Shown here: in pieces, positions 51,781-62,325 of the stretch | How positions within the stretch are numbered: position 1 is the first letter of the stretch | Layout of the letters: each line of letters begins with the position of its first letter | Translations under genes and position numbers: made by a program | Notes under the pieces: generated by a model | What the model saw: only the letters and a program-made list of their open reading frames with translations | Told to the model about the DNA's origin: nothing | The model's database searches: none | Source: Haematococcus lacustris | Taxonomy: Eukaryota; Chlorophyta; Chlorophyceae; Chlamydomonadales; Haematococcaceae | Length of the DNA: 64,000 nt | Direction of reading: 5' to 3' | NCBI GenBank assembly: GCA_030144725.1 | Contig: JASKMD010000028.1 | Location: 6,101,911 to 6,165,910 of the forward strand

Positions 51781-52165
51781 AGTAGCAACGGCAAGAACAC
51801 AAGAACGCTGCGCAGATGGGTTGTCCATACAAGCGGGCCATCCATGCACTAACCGGTTGTCAGCCCAGTGTCCCTAGGTTTCTAGGTACGCACTGAGCTT
51901 GGATTGGTATCACAGTGTACCACACCAGCTGTGTTGGCTTATATCACAGTAAACCACAGTAGTAAGAACATGCGAACGCTCCATACAAGCGGGTCATCCA
52001 TGCTTTAAGCGGTGGCAGCCCAATGTCCCTAGGTATGTAGGTGCGCAGTGAGCTAGTGGTCTTGGTGGGTTGGTGTCACAGTGTGCCACAGTAGTTGTGT
52101 TGGCTGACATCACAGTGTACCACACCAGCTGTGCTGGCTTACAACAAAGTGTACCACAACAGTTG
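51781..52165 (+). repeat. Tandem repeats of about 165 bp in the foldback interior
   Basis: Segments sharing ACGC/ACGCTC...CATACAAGCGGG.CATCCATGC, CAGCCCA.TGTCCCTAGGT and CACAGTGTACCACACCAGCT occur at about 51781-51950 and 51960-52165. The second has extra copies of the CACAGTGTACCACA.CAG unit. Confidence 0.75.
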
Positions 52166-53347
52166 TGTTGGCTAGGAGGCAGGGTGGTGCTAGCACTGTT
52201 TAAGCTGGAAAGTCTAGGCTTCGGCGCGGCCTTTCCGATTTGGCTTGGGTTGCATAGGTTGGGACCAGGTGACTCTGGAAGTCTTATAAGCGGTTGGTTG
52301 ATAGCATTACACGTCCACCATGTTACAAGGGATTACAAGGGTGATGCACATACCCCTGCCCTCCTAGCTCATGTGCATGCCCTCAGCCTTGATTAGCATG
52401 TCTTGGTACTGCTGCATGTGTTGTTTGATAGCGAACAACCGCCCCAATTGCAATGACTGCTGCAGCTGCCCTGACTCAGCCTCACCATGCGGCTCAGGCT
52501 CACCGCATGCCTCCTTGCACACAACAATCATGTGCCGCAGCCAGACAAGCAGCCGGCCATGCTCTATAAGCAGCAGAGCTTGCTGCTAGGTGCACCCATC
52601 CCTGTCGCTCCAAGCTGGTACGCCAAGGGCTGCTGGGTGGGCTAGGGAAGGGGCTGCAGCGTGTGCCGTGGGGTGAGGGTGAAGGGAGGGGGGAAAGTAG
52701 GTGCCTTGCTGCCCCTGCCCCATGTCCCCAAGCTGGGCTGCGGGTGGCAGCAGCAACAACAACAACAGCAGCAACACTAGCAGCAACACCATCACCAGCA
52801 TTGGCAGCACCAGCATTGGCAGCACCACCCGCTCCATGCTGCCCGCTCCATGCTGTCTGCTCTATGCTACCAGCTCCAGGCTGCTACTCCAAGGGCTGCT
52901 AGGTGTCGTGGGGTGAGGGAGAGGAGAGGGGAGGAGGGTAGGTGGGTGGCAGACTCGGAAGTGGTGGTGGTGGAATGGGGGAGGGTACGGGGTACGGGGA
53001 GGGTATGGTCCTTGCTGGCTCCTTGTTGCTTGCTGCTCTACGCCGCTACCGCCTTGCTTGCAATCACTAAGCCATGCTACACCTGTCATGCTCCAGCTAT
53101 CGACAACTGCAAGCAAACATCAGCCAACACGCAGATGAATAAGGACATGCATGACCATAATTGGGCAGGCTAGGCTGACACCACAGCACCATGTGCACTC
53201 ACCGGAAGTCCTGGCTGCCGCTCCAAGCGCCTCCTACTTGCTGCTTTTGCATCTGCGCTTGGTTACTGCTCATGGCTGCTGCTCATGGCTGCGGGGGGGG
53301 GGGGGGAGGCTGCTGTGGTGCACACCTGCTCAACGCAAGTGCTCAAG

Positions 53348-53540
53348 AGGGGAGGGGAGGGGAGGGGAGGGGAGGGGAGGGGAGGGGAGGGGAGGGGAGG
53401 GGAGGGGAGGGGAGGGGAGGGGAGGGGAGGGGAGGGGAGGGGAGGGGAGGGGAGGGGAGGGGAGGGGAGGGGAGGGGAGGGGAGGGGAGGGGAGGGGAGG
53501 GGAGGGGAGGGGAGGGGAGGGGAGGGGAGGGGAGGGGAGG
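53348..53540 (+). repeat. (GGGGA)n, about 38 units, next to right arm
   Basis: A pure pentanucleotide run ending about 20 bp from the right arm. It is the strand complement of the left run, but more than twice as long and nearer to the arm. Confidence 0.97.
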
Positions 53541-54840
53541 TGGAGGGGAAGGGAGGGGCTGGTGGTACTAAGAAAGGGGAATGGGTGAGCCATTAGAACC
53601 TGCAGCAGACAAGGGCATGCTAGCGGTCAGACTAGGTACATAAAGCTGCATATTTACAAGTGATAGCCACTCACCATTCGCTAATTGGAGTGTGTGAGGG
53701 GGGGGGGATGGGGTTGGGTGTGGGGTGAGGGGGGGGCGGCAGGGAGGGGAGGGCACTGCTCATGGGTGCCTCTCATTGCTGCCGCTTCTAACTGTTCATG
53801 GCTGCTCCTGAGTGCTCCTGGCTGTCCCTGGCTGCGCTGCCAAGCTGCTTCCCTTGGCTGCACTTCTTGGCTCCTGGCTCACAATTGCTCCTGCGCTCCA
53901 GGCTCCTCCAATACTCCTCCGCTCTTCCGCTCTAAGCTCCTTGCTGTTAGTGGCTGTGCTCACTAGCTGCACCTTATAGCTGCGTATCCTCTTAGCTCTT
54001 GGAACTCCACCTGCAAGCAACCCATGCCACATGCGAAACACATTCTTGACCAGTCGACTGCTTGCTGTCTCGCTAGCTCCTTCACATCGCACCTTTCCAG
54101 TCCGGTAACATCCTTCAGAAGGCGTTGACATTGCATTTGCTGCAGCCGTGGGCTACACTCGCACGTTTGCCGCTGTTGTGAAGACGCAGCAGCAGCGTTA
54201 ACATCTGACCCTCTGTTTGCATCTACATCGGAGCCGTGGCCTGTATTCTCTTAATCGTCGTGCATCTTGAGCGATGCTAACACACGGCAGCTGGCACGGG
54301 CGGGCGGGCAGGCAGGGCGGAGGGGGCGGTTGGCAGTTGGGCAAATGTACCCCTTTCCCTGACAACAAAAAAGGTACTATTTGGGTACTTTTCACCGGGA
54401 GACCTGATTGAGCTCGGCTTGCAAGCTCCCGCAAAGCTGTGGATGTTGATGATGCCCCGCAATCACAACAACCTCGTGCACCGCACCCTCCTATCTAATA
54501 TCGAGTGCGGCAGAGATGGCCCCAAAAGTTGTTTGCGGTTGGCCCTCAACCATCCATGTACGAGCTACCCAGTACAACCGACAGAACGGACCTAGCTTGC
54601 GATAGAGACGGGCCCCGGCCTTAGACCTTACACGTATGTATGTAGCTCCCTATGGCGACCTTATTGCGTGGACACAACTTTCGGCACAAATATCCATATC
54701 GAGCTTGCGGGCCTACGCTTCGACGCCTCTCACTATTTATAGCACGCAGGAGCTGACGGTGCAATCGCGGTAGCAAATGGTGGTTTGAATGTGGAGAACA
54801 GCATGGTACCCTATTTACAAGAGACCTTGTCAAATCTGAC

Positions 54841-54935
54841 CTACAATACTGTAGATGTCTACAGTACTGTAGACACCTACAGTACTGTAGACATCTACAG
54901 TACTGTAGACATCTACAGTACTGTAGGTACCTACA
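54841..54935. repeat. Palindromic 18-bp satellite array III
   Basis: Five units of CTACAGTACTGTAG with ATGT, ACAC, ACAT and GTAC spacers. It sits between the foldback and the LINE fragment and is the same satellite as arrays I and II. Confidence 0.95.
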
Positions 54936-54939
54936 CTCC

Positions 54940-55840
54940 AACTGCTCACATACTCAGAATTTCAACAAGCGTCAAGTGGCGTTGGAGTCGCAAGGACAAT
55001 CCGAGGCGAACCGCATCAAAAAACTACCCCCCTTGGATGTCGAATATCCGCACTAATTTGCCTGTGTGTGCTTATAAATATTCAAGACAGCTATACCTTG
55101 CGTATGGGGTCCTGCAGGATCCTTATGCCCTGTGTCACCTCATTAGAGCGTGTGTGCTCCCCTTGGGGCTGTATGGCAGCCAGGTATGGGGCACTGCCTT
55201 CCTTGGGCATGGTGTGCAACTCTCCAACCCAGTGCAAACACGCATGCTCAGCTTTCTCAGGTTTGCTGCCAGGGTACGTAGCTTAGTGTCAGGCGTGATG
55301 GTGCTGCATGAGTTGGGGCAGCTGCCCCTCCAGCTTTACTGGCTCAGAGCTGCCTGCAAGTTCTGGAACAATGCCAAACTAACCCACAACGACCTGCTAA
55401 TGAGGGTGATCAAGGCAGATGTGGAGTTAGGCAGGAGCTGTCAGGCCAGTTGGAGTGCTCAATTCCAGCTGGCCGCCAGAGAGCTGATGGGGGGTGAGTT
55501 TACTTTGAGCCCGGACATAGGCCTAGACACCAGGTCCAGGGGGTGGAGAAGGCTCGGTTTGAGGGGGTTACTTTCATTGATCGCACATGCACAAGATGCA
55601 CAGAGGGGGTAGTGGATGACGCCATGCGCTTCATCTTTGAGTGCACTGCCACGAGATCCATCAGGGAACAGCCGGAGTTTGCCATGTCTTCTCAGAACAA
55701 TGATGAAAACTTGCATGACTTCATTTTGAGCCCATGTGCACCTTTGTTTATACACCTTGCTTTGAAGTGCGTTGCAGAAAGTCCCGAACCCCTAGAGAGG
55801 GAGGGCGGCCAAGCAGCCTAACGGCTGACGGCTTAAGCGG
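54940..55840 (+). pseudogene. 5'-truncated LINE retrotransposon, C-terminal RT region
   Basis: The frame from about 54940 encodes PYALCHLIRACVLPLGLYGS, QVWG, NPVQTRMLSFLRFAARVR and LPLQLYWLRAACKFWNN, the conserved region downstream of the reverse-transcriptase palm in LINEs. A frameshift at about 55537-55545 moves to the frame reading KARFEGVTFIDRTCTRC and DDAMRFIFECTATRSIRE, a Cys-rich C-terminal motif (CxxC...H/R-x-F-x-C type) also usual in LINE ORFs. It ends at TAA about 55821, followed by a short 3' tail. The endonuclease and most of the RT are missing, so it is a dead insertion. Confidence 0.65.
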
Positions 55841-57211
55841 TGTAAGCCACCACCATCATCACCCATCTCTGGCCGCCAGCTGCCCGTATTTCCTGACAAC
55901 CCCAACCTTCATGACAGCCTCTCTAGCTGCAAGCAGGTCTGGACGCAGCATGAACCAGCGCAGTGAGCAGCACACAACGTCACAGGGACACCATACTGGG
56001 GTCACACAACATCATGCCAGACCCATCCCACCAAACCCCGTGGCCAGTGACACCACACAGCAGCTCTCACAGCCTGGCAGCCATCAGCCAGGGCTCAACA
56101 CAGCCTCAGTCCAACACTCAGGGTGGTGCATGCACTGCCATGCGTGCATGCGCAGCCCTTTTTGGCTTAATGCTTTGGGGTAGCTGCTCCACATTCAAGC
56201 CACCTGCACAATGCCTACAAATGCCACCTCAAAAACAACCCCACGTCGATAGCCGCAACAATGGACATGATGACGTTAGCTCCTGCAAACAAGGACATCA
56301 AATAGGGTGTTGGCAGCCATCATGCACAATGTAAGACTATATACCACCGGAATCTGCCCACCCTCCCCAAGGGGCACACATAATACATTGTAGGAGTCTG
56401 CTCACTGACCTGTCTGAGCTTGAGGTTCGGTTTGACTTGCTGATATGCCAAAAGCATTAGCGATAGCATGTTAAGAAAGCAGTCCACAACCAAGCAGTTC
56501 TGCAAGAGAGGAAACAACATGATGTGACAAACATGAATGCACACAAATACAATTGCACAGGCACATGTAGCTGCCCTGATTACTGCTGCTCAATTGTGGC
56601 CCTCAATTGTGGCCCTGGCAGCTGCGGCAATGGCAATAGCACGGCTGCCCTAGCGACCAAAAAGATGGTCATTGCGCCTTGCGGTCATTGCGCTGAGGAA
56701 ACACCTACGTTTACAGTTACGATGACAACGTTGGGACGATGAGGTGGCGGCACTTGCAGTGGCGGCGGAGGCGGCTGCCCGTAGAGAGACATGTTATCCA
56801 CATCGTGACCTCCGCAAAAGCGCTTCGTTGTGACCTCCACTAGGGCGCTGGATGGCTTGCGGGTGTCCCTACGAGCACATCGGATGGGTACTTGCCGATG
56901 GCGATTTCTGTGATACCATACTAGTGCGTGGTAAGCCGCACCATCTCGGCAATAGGGAAGTTCGAGCTTACCGATGTCAGGTCGTGCCACCCGTTGCCGC
57001 CGTCATTGTCGCCGCCGTTCCATTCTGCAAAAGAACGCCACTAGTGCCACGTCCATTGCGCGAGCCAAAACAATGAATGACCTCCACCAACAAAATACAA
57101 ATAAACAAATAAACAAAGAATTGCCGCAAATGTTACACTAAAGACAATGACCAGCTCGGCTCCGCCGAGCTCAGAATCGATTTATCGCCTCTGTAAATTG
57201 AAGTTATACAA
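55841..57211. other. Intergenic, no gene supported
   Basis: Open frames are short. A GC-rich stretch with GCGG/ACGG trinucleotide bias lies at 56740-57060, and an A-rich tract at 57060-57120. No recognised domain. Confidence 0.45.
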
Positions 57212-57392
57212 GTTAATTGCAACGCCTCACCTTTTCCGGGTTTGTAAACGACCTCGGCCTCGCAGTTCCTCGTGAACGCTCTCGACCTCCGCCAGGGGCC
57301 TCCGGCCCCTGGCGTCGGTCTCGAGCGTTCACTCGGAACTGCTTCGGCCTCGGTCGTTTACAAACCCGGAAAAGGTTCGGTGTTGCAGTTAT
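57212..57392. repeat. Long hairpin (foldback MITE or hairpin-RNA locus)
   Basis: The left half (57212-57300) and right half (57304-57392) are reverse complements with scattered mismatches around a 3-nt centre (TCC at 57301-57303). Outer parts ACCTTTTCCGGGTTTGTAAA and the inner GCCAGGGGCC/GGCCCCTGGC pair perfectly. A transcript would form a stem of nearly 90 bp. Confidence 0.9.
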
Positions 57393-57675
57393 CCTCATCA
57401 TAATGCTCTCGGACCGCCAATTATCTACTACATAACAATGACGAAGTTAGTGGCTGTGAAGTTTTTAGGTTTGCACCAACCACAGCCGTAAGTCTCTAAA
57501 GGCTCCGTAGTAACAAGTGTCACCAGCTCGCCACTAGCAAGCATGCAGAATGAATCAAGAATCTCTGGAAGAAGGTTGCCGAATGACAACACATACTCAC
57601 GTCACTGGAAACATGCATGCATACAAAGTTGCTGGGTAACCAGACCTGCAGCCTGCCATGCGATGAGTTGTGATG

Positions 57676-57745
57676 AGCGTTGCAGAAGGTCCCAATCCCC
57701 TAGAGCGGGAGGGCGTCCAAGCAACCTAATGACTGATGGCATCAT
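57676..57745 (+). mobile_element. LINE 3'-end remnant
   Basis: GCGTTGCAGAAGGTCCC...CCCTAGAGCGGGAGGGCG.CCAAGCA.CCTAA resembles the end of the LINE ORF and 3' tail at about 55768-55835. Only about 70 bp remain. Confidence 0.6.
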
Positions 57746-59546
57746 CAACCAACCAGCCTGCCCGTCAAGGGCAAGGAATATCCAGACTGGCTGCAAGCCA
57801 GCGGCTGCAAGACCGCCCATGAGCAGGAGCCTGCGACATTGCATGCAACAGCATGTTTTATCATGCCGATGTCTCCCACTCCCCTCCATCAGGTCTGGTC
57901 AGGGTACCAGTCCGACCTATAGGGGGAACACCCCAGGCCTAGCTGACTTGCAGTTGAGGTGGTTGTAGGGTTCACTGGATGAAGTACTGTGAGCGTTTCC
58001 GCCGGTTGGCAGCCAGCCCCTCCTTGGGCACTGCCACGCTTTGGATCCTAACCCCCAGTGGGGAAAGCACCGGGGTCTCCACCACATTGTACGGCAGGTC
58101 ATCGCCGGCGGACCTGCAGCCGCCATGTGTGACCTGGGTGTGACACTCTGTGCAGCCCCTGCCCTGCTGCCATGATGACCATTGTCACCCCTCACTGTCG
58201 AAGCCATCCATTGATATCAGCCCGCATGGTATGGCTACCTACAGCCCCTTGCATAGTGGCCCCTTGCACAGCTGCCACCACCATCACCATCATCACTGTC
58301 ATCACCAGCTGCATTATCACCATCACCATCATCACCACCGTCATTGCCACATGGCATATGTTTGTTGGCAACACAGCACTCGTATTTCACACATGTCATG
58401 GGTCGGATCCTTGCTGCCTTGCTTGGGTCACGGTCTGGGTGCTAGCGTCAAGGGCTAGCAGCCATGGGCCCCATGGCCATGGTGAGGAACCGTGTGCGTG
58501 GGAGGGCGCCTTAAACTGCTGTGCAGCTGCAAGAGTGAGAAGCAACCTCATCTGGCTGACTGTCAAAGCGATGAACAGCCAGTAAGGTATGTGATGTCCG
58601 GCTGTCATTAGTACGAGGGGCTCACATGCGTGATTAAACCCAGTGTGATGGTGTGATGGTGTGACCGCAGGGGTCCTGCATTGGTGTGGATTGCATCGAG
58701 CATGCAAGCACAAATGAATGCATGTGACTGAGTGGCTGGGCCCATGTGGCCGTCATGCGCACCGTGAAACCAGCACTGATGGGCCATCACCCCTGAGCCA
58801 ACCAGCCATGGCAGCAACCTTCCAGAAGGAGTCACGCCCACTGTGTGTGCACAGCCATGAAGGGCCAGGAAGGGGTGGCAAAGGAAGCCGGGCGGCTAGG
58901 CAGGCAGGGCCACCCTCCAACAACACACCTGGTGGTGGAGGTGATGCCCCGCTGCCGAAAAGCACGGTCCTGCAATGCACAGTGGTATGCCGGGTGCAGG
59001 TATGCCATCCCTGATCACATGTCCAGCCCTGCTCTACCAGGCAAGTCAAAGCAACACCAGGTGGCATGAGCACAGGTTTTGCCCAGCACTGAGGTGTGTG
59101 TGACGTTTGACGTGTGCCTGGCGTGTGCGCATGCGAGTGTGTGTGTGACATTTGAAGTTTTGCTCAGCACTGAGGTGTGTGTGACGTTTGAAGTTTGGTC
59201 TAGCCCAGGAGGTCAACCAGCACCTAGTGGCCACACCCAGTCAGGTTGGTGTATGCGGCTGCAGGTATGGTACCCCTGATCACAGGTGTGGCCCAGCAGT
59301 AGCAGGAGGTGTGACCAACACCTGGTCGCCACACCAATGTAGAGCCAGCACCATGCCAGGCAGTCACGAGCACCAGCAGCCTGGTGAGCCAACCCTCCCC
59401 GGGCGCCCGCCCTGCCAATCGCCGCTTTGCAGCTACCGAGCAGCTGCTGGGCTATTGGCTGCCATGTGGACACCGCCATTCCGGTGTCAAGTGCTGTCCT
59501 GCCAAATTGTTGCCCCACCTCCACAGCCCCTGCCCCAACCACCTAC
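57746..59546. other. Intergenic with simple and tandem repeats
   Basis: Includes a CAC/CAT trinucleotide-rich tract (about 58273-58352), short GTGATG repeats near 58645, and the tandem segments at 58990-59330. No gene is supported. Confidence 0.45.
58990..59330 (+). repeat. Imperfect tandem/interspersed duplications
   Basis: GCAGGTATG.CA/TCCCTGATCACA followed by GTCCAGCCC/GTGGCCCAG occurs at about 58996 and 59262. CAGCACTGAGGTGTGTGTGA followed by CGTTTGA occurs at about 59079 and 59164, separated by a GTGT-rich stretch. Confidence 0.75.
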
Positions 59547-60557
59547 TTCTAGGCGTCGCGCTTCCAGGTCAGCCACCTGCTTGGCCAGCTCCTGGCGGTA
59601 GCTTGCCTTCTGCTGCTCCACGCGGCTGCGCTGCTGCACCTCCTCTGCCTGCCAGCTCTCTGCTTGGGCCTGGCACCGCATCATGGACAGCATGAGCTAA
59701 GAGTGCAGCAGGGCGCAGCCACAACTACAGATGGCCTATGTCACTGCCACTGCTACCTCCTGTCACAAACCTAGCACACATCCCATGCCTGCCTGCTCTA
59801 CAACGGCAGCGTTCCATGCTGGCTGGGTAGGTGGGGCAGACCGCCATGGTGCTGTGCAGGCCTGTGGGTGGTGTGCACAAGCTCTGGCATGGGGTGGCTA
59901 AGCTGGGGTGGCATGGGGGGTTTAAGCTGGGGTGGCTAAGGTCTGGCATGGGGTGGTAAGTTAGTTTTCTAGCAGTTTATGTAACGCAAAATCTGTGCTC
60001 CTCAACATGTGGTCATCACTGCCGGCCGCATGCCTGGCTGGTGCACAGTGGTTCAGGTATGTGGCAGGAGCGGGAGGCAGGGTGGGCTGGCATTAAGGGA
60101 GCCTTCACCACACAAGTTTCTGCTACATAGGCTTGTGTGAGGCAATGGTGCCGATTATGGACCACTGCATGATGACACCGCACTGCTGAGTTCCATGGCT
60201 GGAACCACAGGGAGAGCGGCTGACCTGTCAGAGCCACCACAAAGGCACAACAGCCTTCTTGGCAGCAGTGAATGGGTATGACTGCTTCACCACGCTGCCC
60301 GGCTCCCCTCCTCTGCTCTCACCTGCTGAATGGCTGCAAAGTGTGTGTCTTGCTGTTTCTTGTTTTGTTGCTTGGCCTGCCGTGCCTCTACCTGCTCATT
60401 GGTGGCACATGGATGGTAGCATGGGCATGTGGCTTCTCAGCCGTGGCAGCTTGTCTGTTTTGATGGGAGCAAAGTCATCAGCACCCTACCTGTGCCTGCA
60501 AGTGTGCCCGGACTTGCTCTTGCTGAGCTCGCTTAGCAGCCAGCTCAGCTGCAGTAA
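59547..60557 (-). CDS. Coiled-coil protein, partial gene
   Basis: Two phase-compatible exons: 60490-60557 (TAAELAAKRAQQEQVRAHLQ, then AQ) and 59547-59696 (LMLSMMRCQAQAESWQAEEV, QQRSRVEQQKASYRQELAKQ, VADLEARRLE). Both are bordered by AG/GT splice sites, and the combined peptide is a strongly charged heptad-like helix. The pattern recalls the N-terminal coiled coil of ATAD3-type mitochondrial AAA proteins (AELAAK...YxxELA+), but no AAA domain exon was found nearby, so this is only a suggestion. Further 5' and 3' exons must exist but could not be placed. Confidence 0.45.
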
Positions 60558-61852
60558 CTGTAAGAGGAGCAGCAAGAAGACCACTGTCTGCCCGTCTAAC
60601 TGGGTGAGTGCTCATGGGACCGAACAGGTCAGACAGATGGAGATGCAGGTAATCTGGTGTACTTGGTGCAAAAGCTGTAACATGGCGCACTACCTGGCTC
60701 CTTCAACATGCTTCGCTTTCAACGCGATGCGTTGTCGCCTTGTCGTCCGCTAAGACTTGGAACAAAAACCTTGCTGCGACCTTGTCGACTAACGGTGATA
60801 CAGCTTGTACAGCGGCTCCTCCTTTCGTTCACAATGAAGCGACTGTGACACAGGCACATGTTTTGCACCAATGATCGCTTCTAACGAACCTAACGCACTC
60901 TCCCTGCTACCAAGGTCCTGAGTGTGGCCTGTGTATTGGACGTGGCACAAACTACTTGGCTACCATTGTAGGGCTGTACAGTGTGTTTGTTCCGAGCAAT
61001 CTCTTGTTGTCCTGCCAGCTGGAGATCAGGGACTCTGTTCGGTCAACGCCATTAACTTGCCCTGGTCCTGCCCCCGCCTCCAACCAAACCTGGTTCTGGA
61101 TGGATGCAGGGGAATGTCGGAGATGGAAGCAACCGAGCAAGCAGCCAACAGCAGGCATGTGTAACTTGCTTGCTTAAGGCCGTTATCTTGTACCCGATCC
61201 CACCCAGGATTGAGTGTCAATGTTGCGGGAGTCTGGGACTGCTAATTGATCGCACCATGCCATCTTCCTGCCTGTTTGACGCTGATGCGGATCGCAACGC
61301 AGCTTCGCCTGCATTCGCAACCGTTGCTTCCACTCGCGCGCACCACTCAGGGCACGACACCTAACAACAGAAACCAGCATGCCCATCTGCAGCGAGTGTT
61401 TCACGCTGCCAAGGGTTTCGCGGGACTACTTGGGACGCAGGGCAGCTGGAGAGTAGGCCTTAGGCACTAGGGACTCGCGCAACACAAACAGCTCATGGTG
61501 GGCGGGAGCGGTCGCAGTATGGTGCCCGTACCTGCAGGAGCAGGAGCAGGAGCGCGACGGGGCAGAGGCAGTCACAAGACGGTGTACACCTGGCGCACGC
61601 CCCTTCAATTGCAGTGTAAGGGTGAGACAAGGTCTCCCTGTCATCTAACCTGTATTTGCAGCTGCTGCCCTGTTCTGTCACTGCCTCTGCCTAACTCGCC
61701 CTCACACAACACTCAGGAACGAGCACGAGCACCTTGATCGAGCACGAGCAGGTTGATCAAAGGACGACCACGAGCAGGTTAATCGAGCACGAGCACAAGT
61801 CAACTGCTCCTGGCCTTGCCCCGCCCCGCAGCCGTCACCCTGCCCTGGTTCC
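60558..61852. other. Intergenic, no gene recognised
   Basis: Short frames only. GAGCACGAGCA-type short tandem repeats lie at about 61714-61796, just downstream of the helical-repeat gene's stop. Confidence 0.45.
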
Positions 61853-62270
61853 TCAGCCCCACACGCACCAGTGGGCTGCATCCTCATCGTCGTTGGTCTT
61901 GTACACGGCCAGCTTGCCACCTGTCTGCGCCTCAACAGCGGCCCGCACCGCGTCCGCCAGCTTCAGCTGCTCCCCGCTGAACAGCTCTGACTCCTCTGAT
62001 GTGAAGTACAGCAGTGCGTCCACCTACAAAACCCAGGGGTGTCACCTCACTGGGTGGCCTCTAGACTGTGCTGCCTGCCTCTCCCCCAATCCTGGGGTGG
62101 GCAAGACAAAACCCCCTGATCAAGCTGCAAGCACACCAGACACAGGCAGTGCGTCCACATATGCAACCCAAGGGAGTTCCCAGACAACACCCCTGACCAA
62201 GGTGCAGGCAGAGGCAGGCAGAGGCAGGCAGAGGCAGGCAGAGGCAGGCAGAGGCAGGCAGAGGCAGGCA

Positions 62271-62325
<55 letters not shown>

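Larger units (their letters stand above)
49142..54558. mobile_element. Foldback structure with 1-kb inverted arms
   Basis: Left arm 49142-50140 and right arm 53559-54558 are inverted copies that look about 99% identical. The few differences noted include GGTATTGG against GCTATTGG-type changes near 49790/53910 and TCCGAAAC against TGCGAAAC. Both begin at CATGGATGGTTGAGGGCCAA. No target duplication is obvious (CAAATAT left, TACGAG right). The 3.4-kb interior has no recognisable transposase; it contains simple repeats and tandem duplications. Each arm holds the same ORFs (111 and 78 codons), which I do not recognise as genes. Class (Foldback-like, large TIR element, or inverted duplication) is undetermined. 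Confidence 0.8.

Noticed and set aside
53168..53600. Gly/Arg/Glu-repeat ORFs of 103-145 codons
   Set aside because: They are produced by the (GGGGA)n run in all frames.
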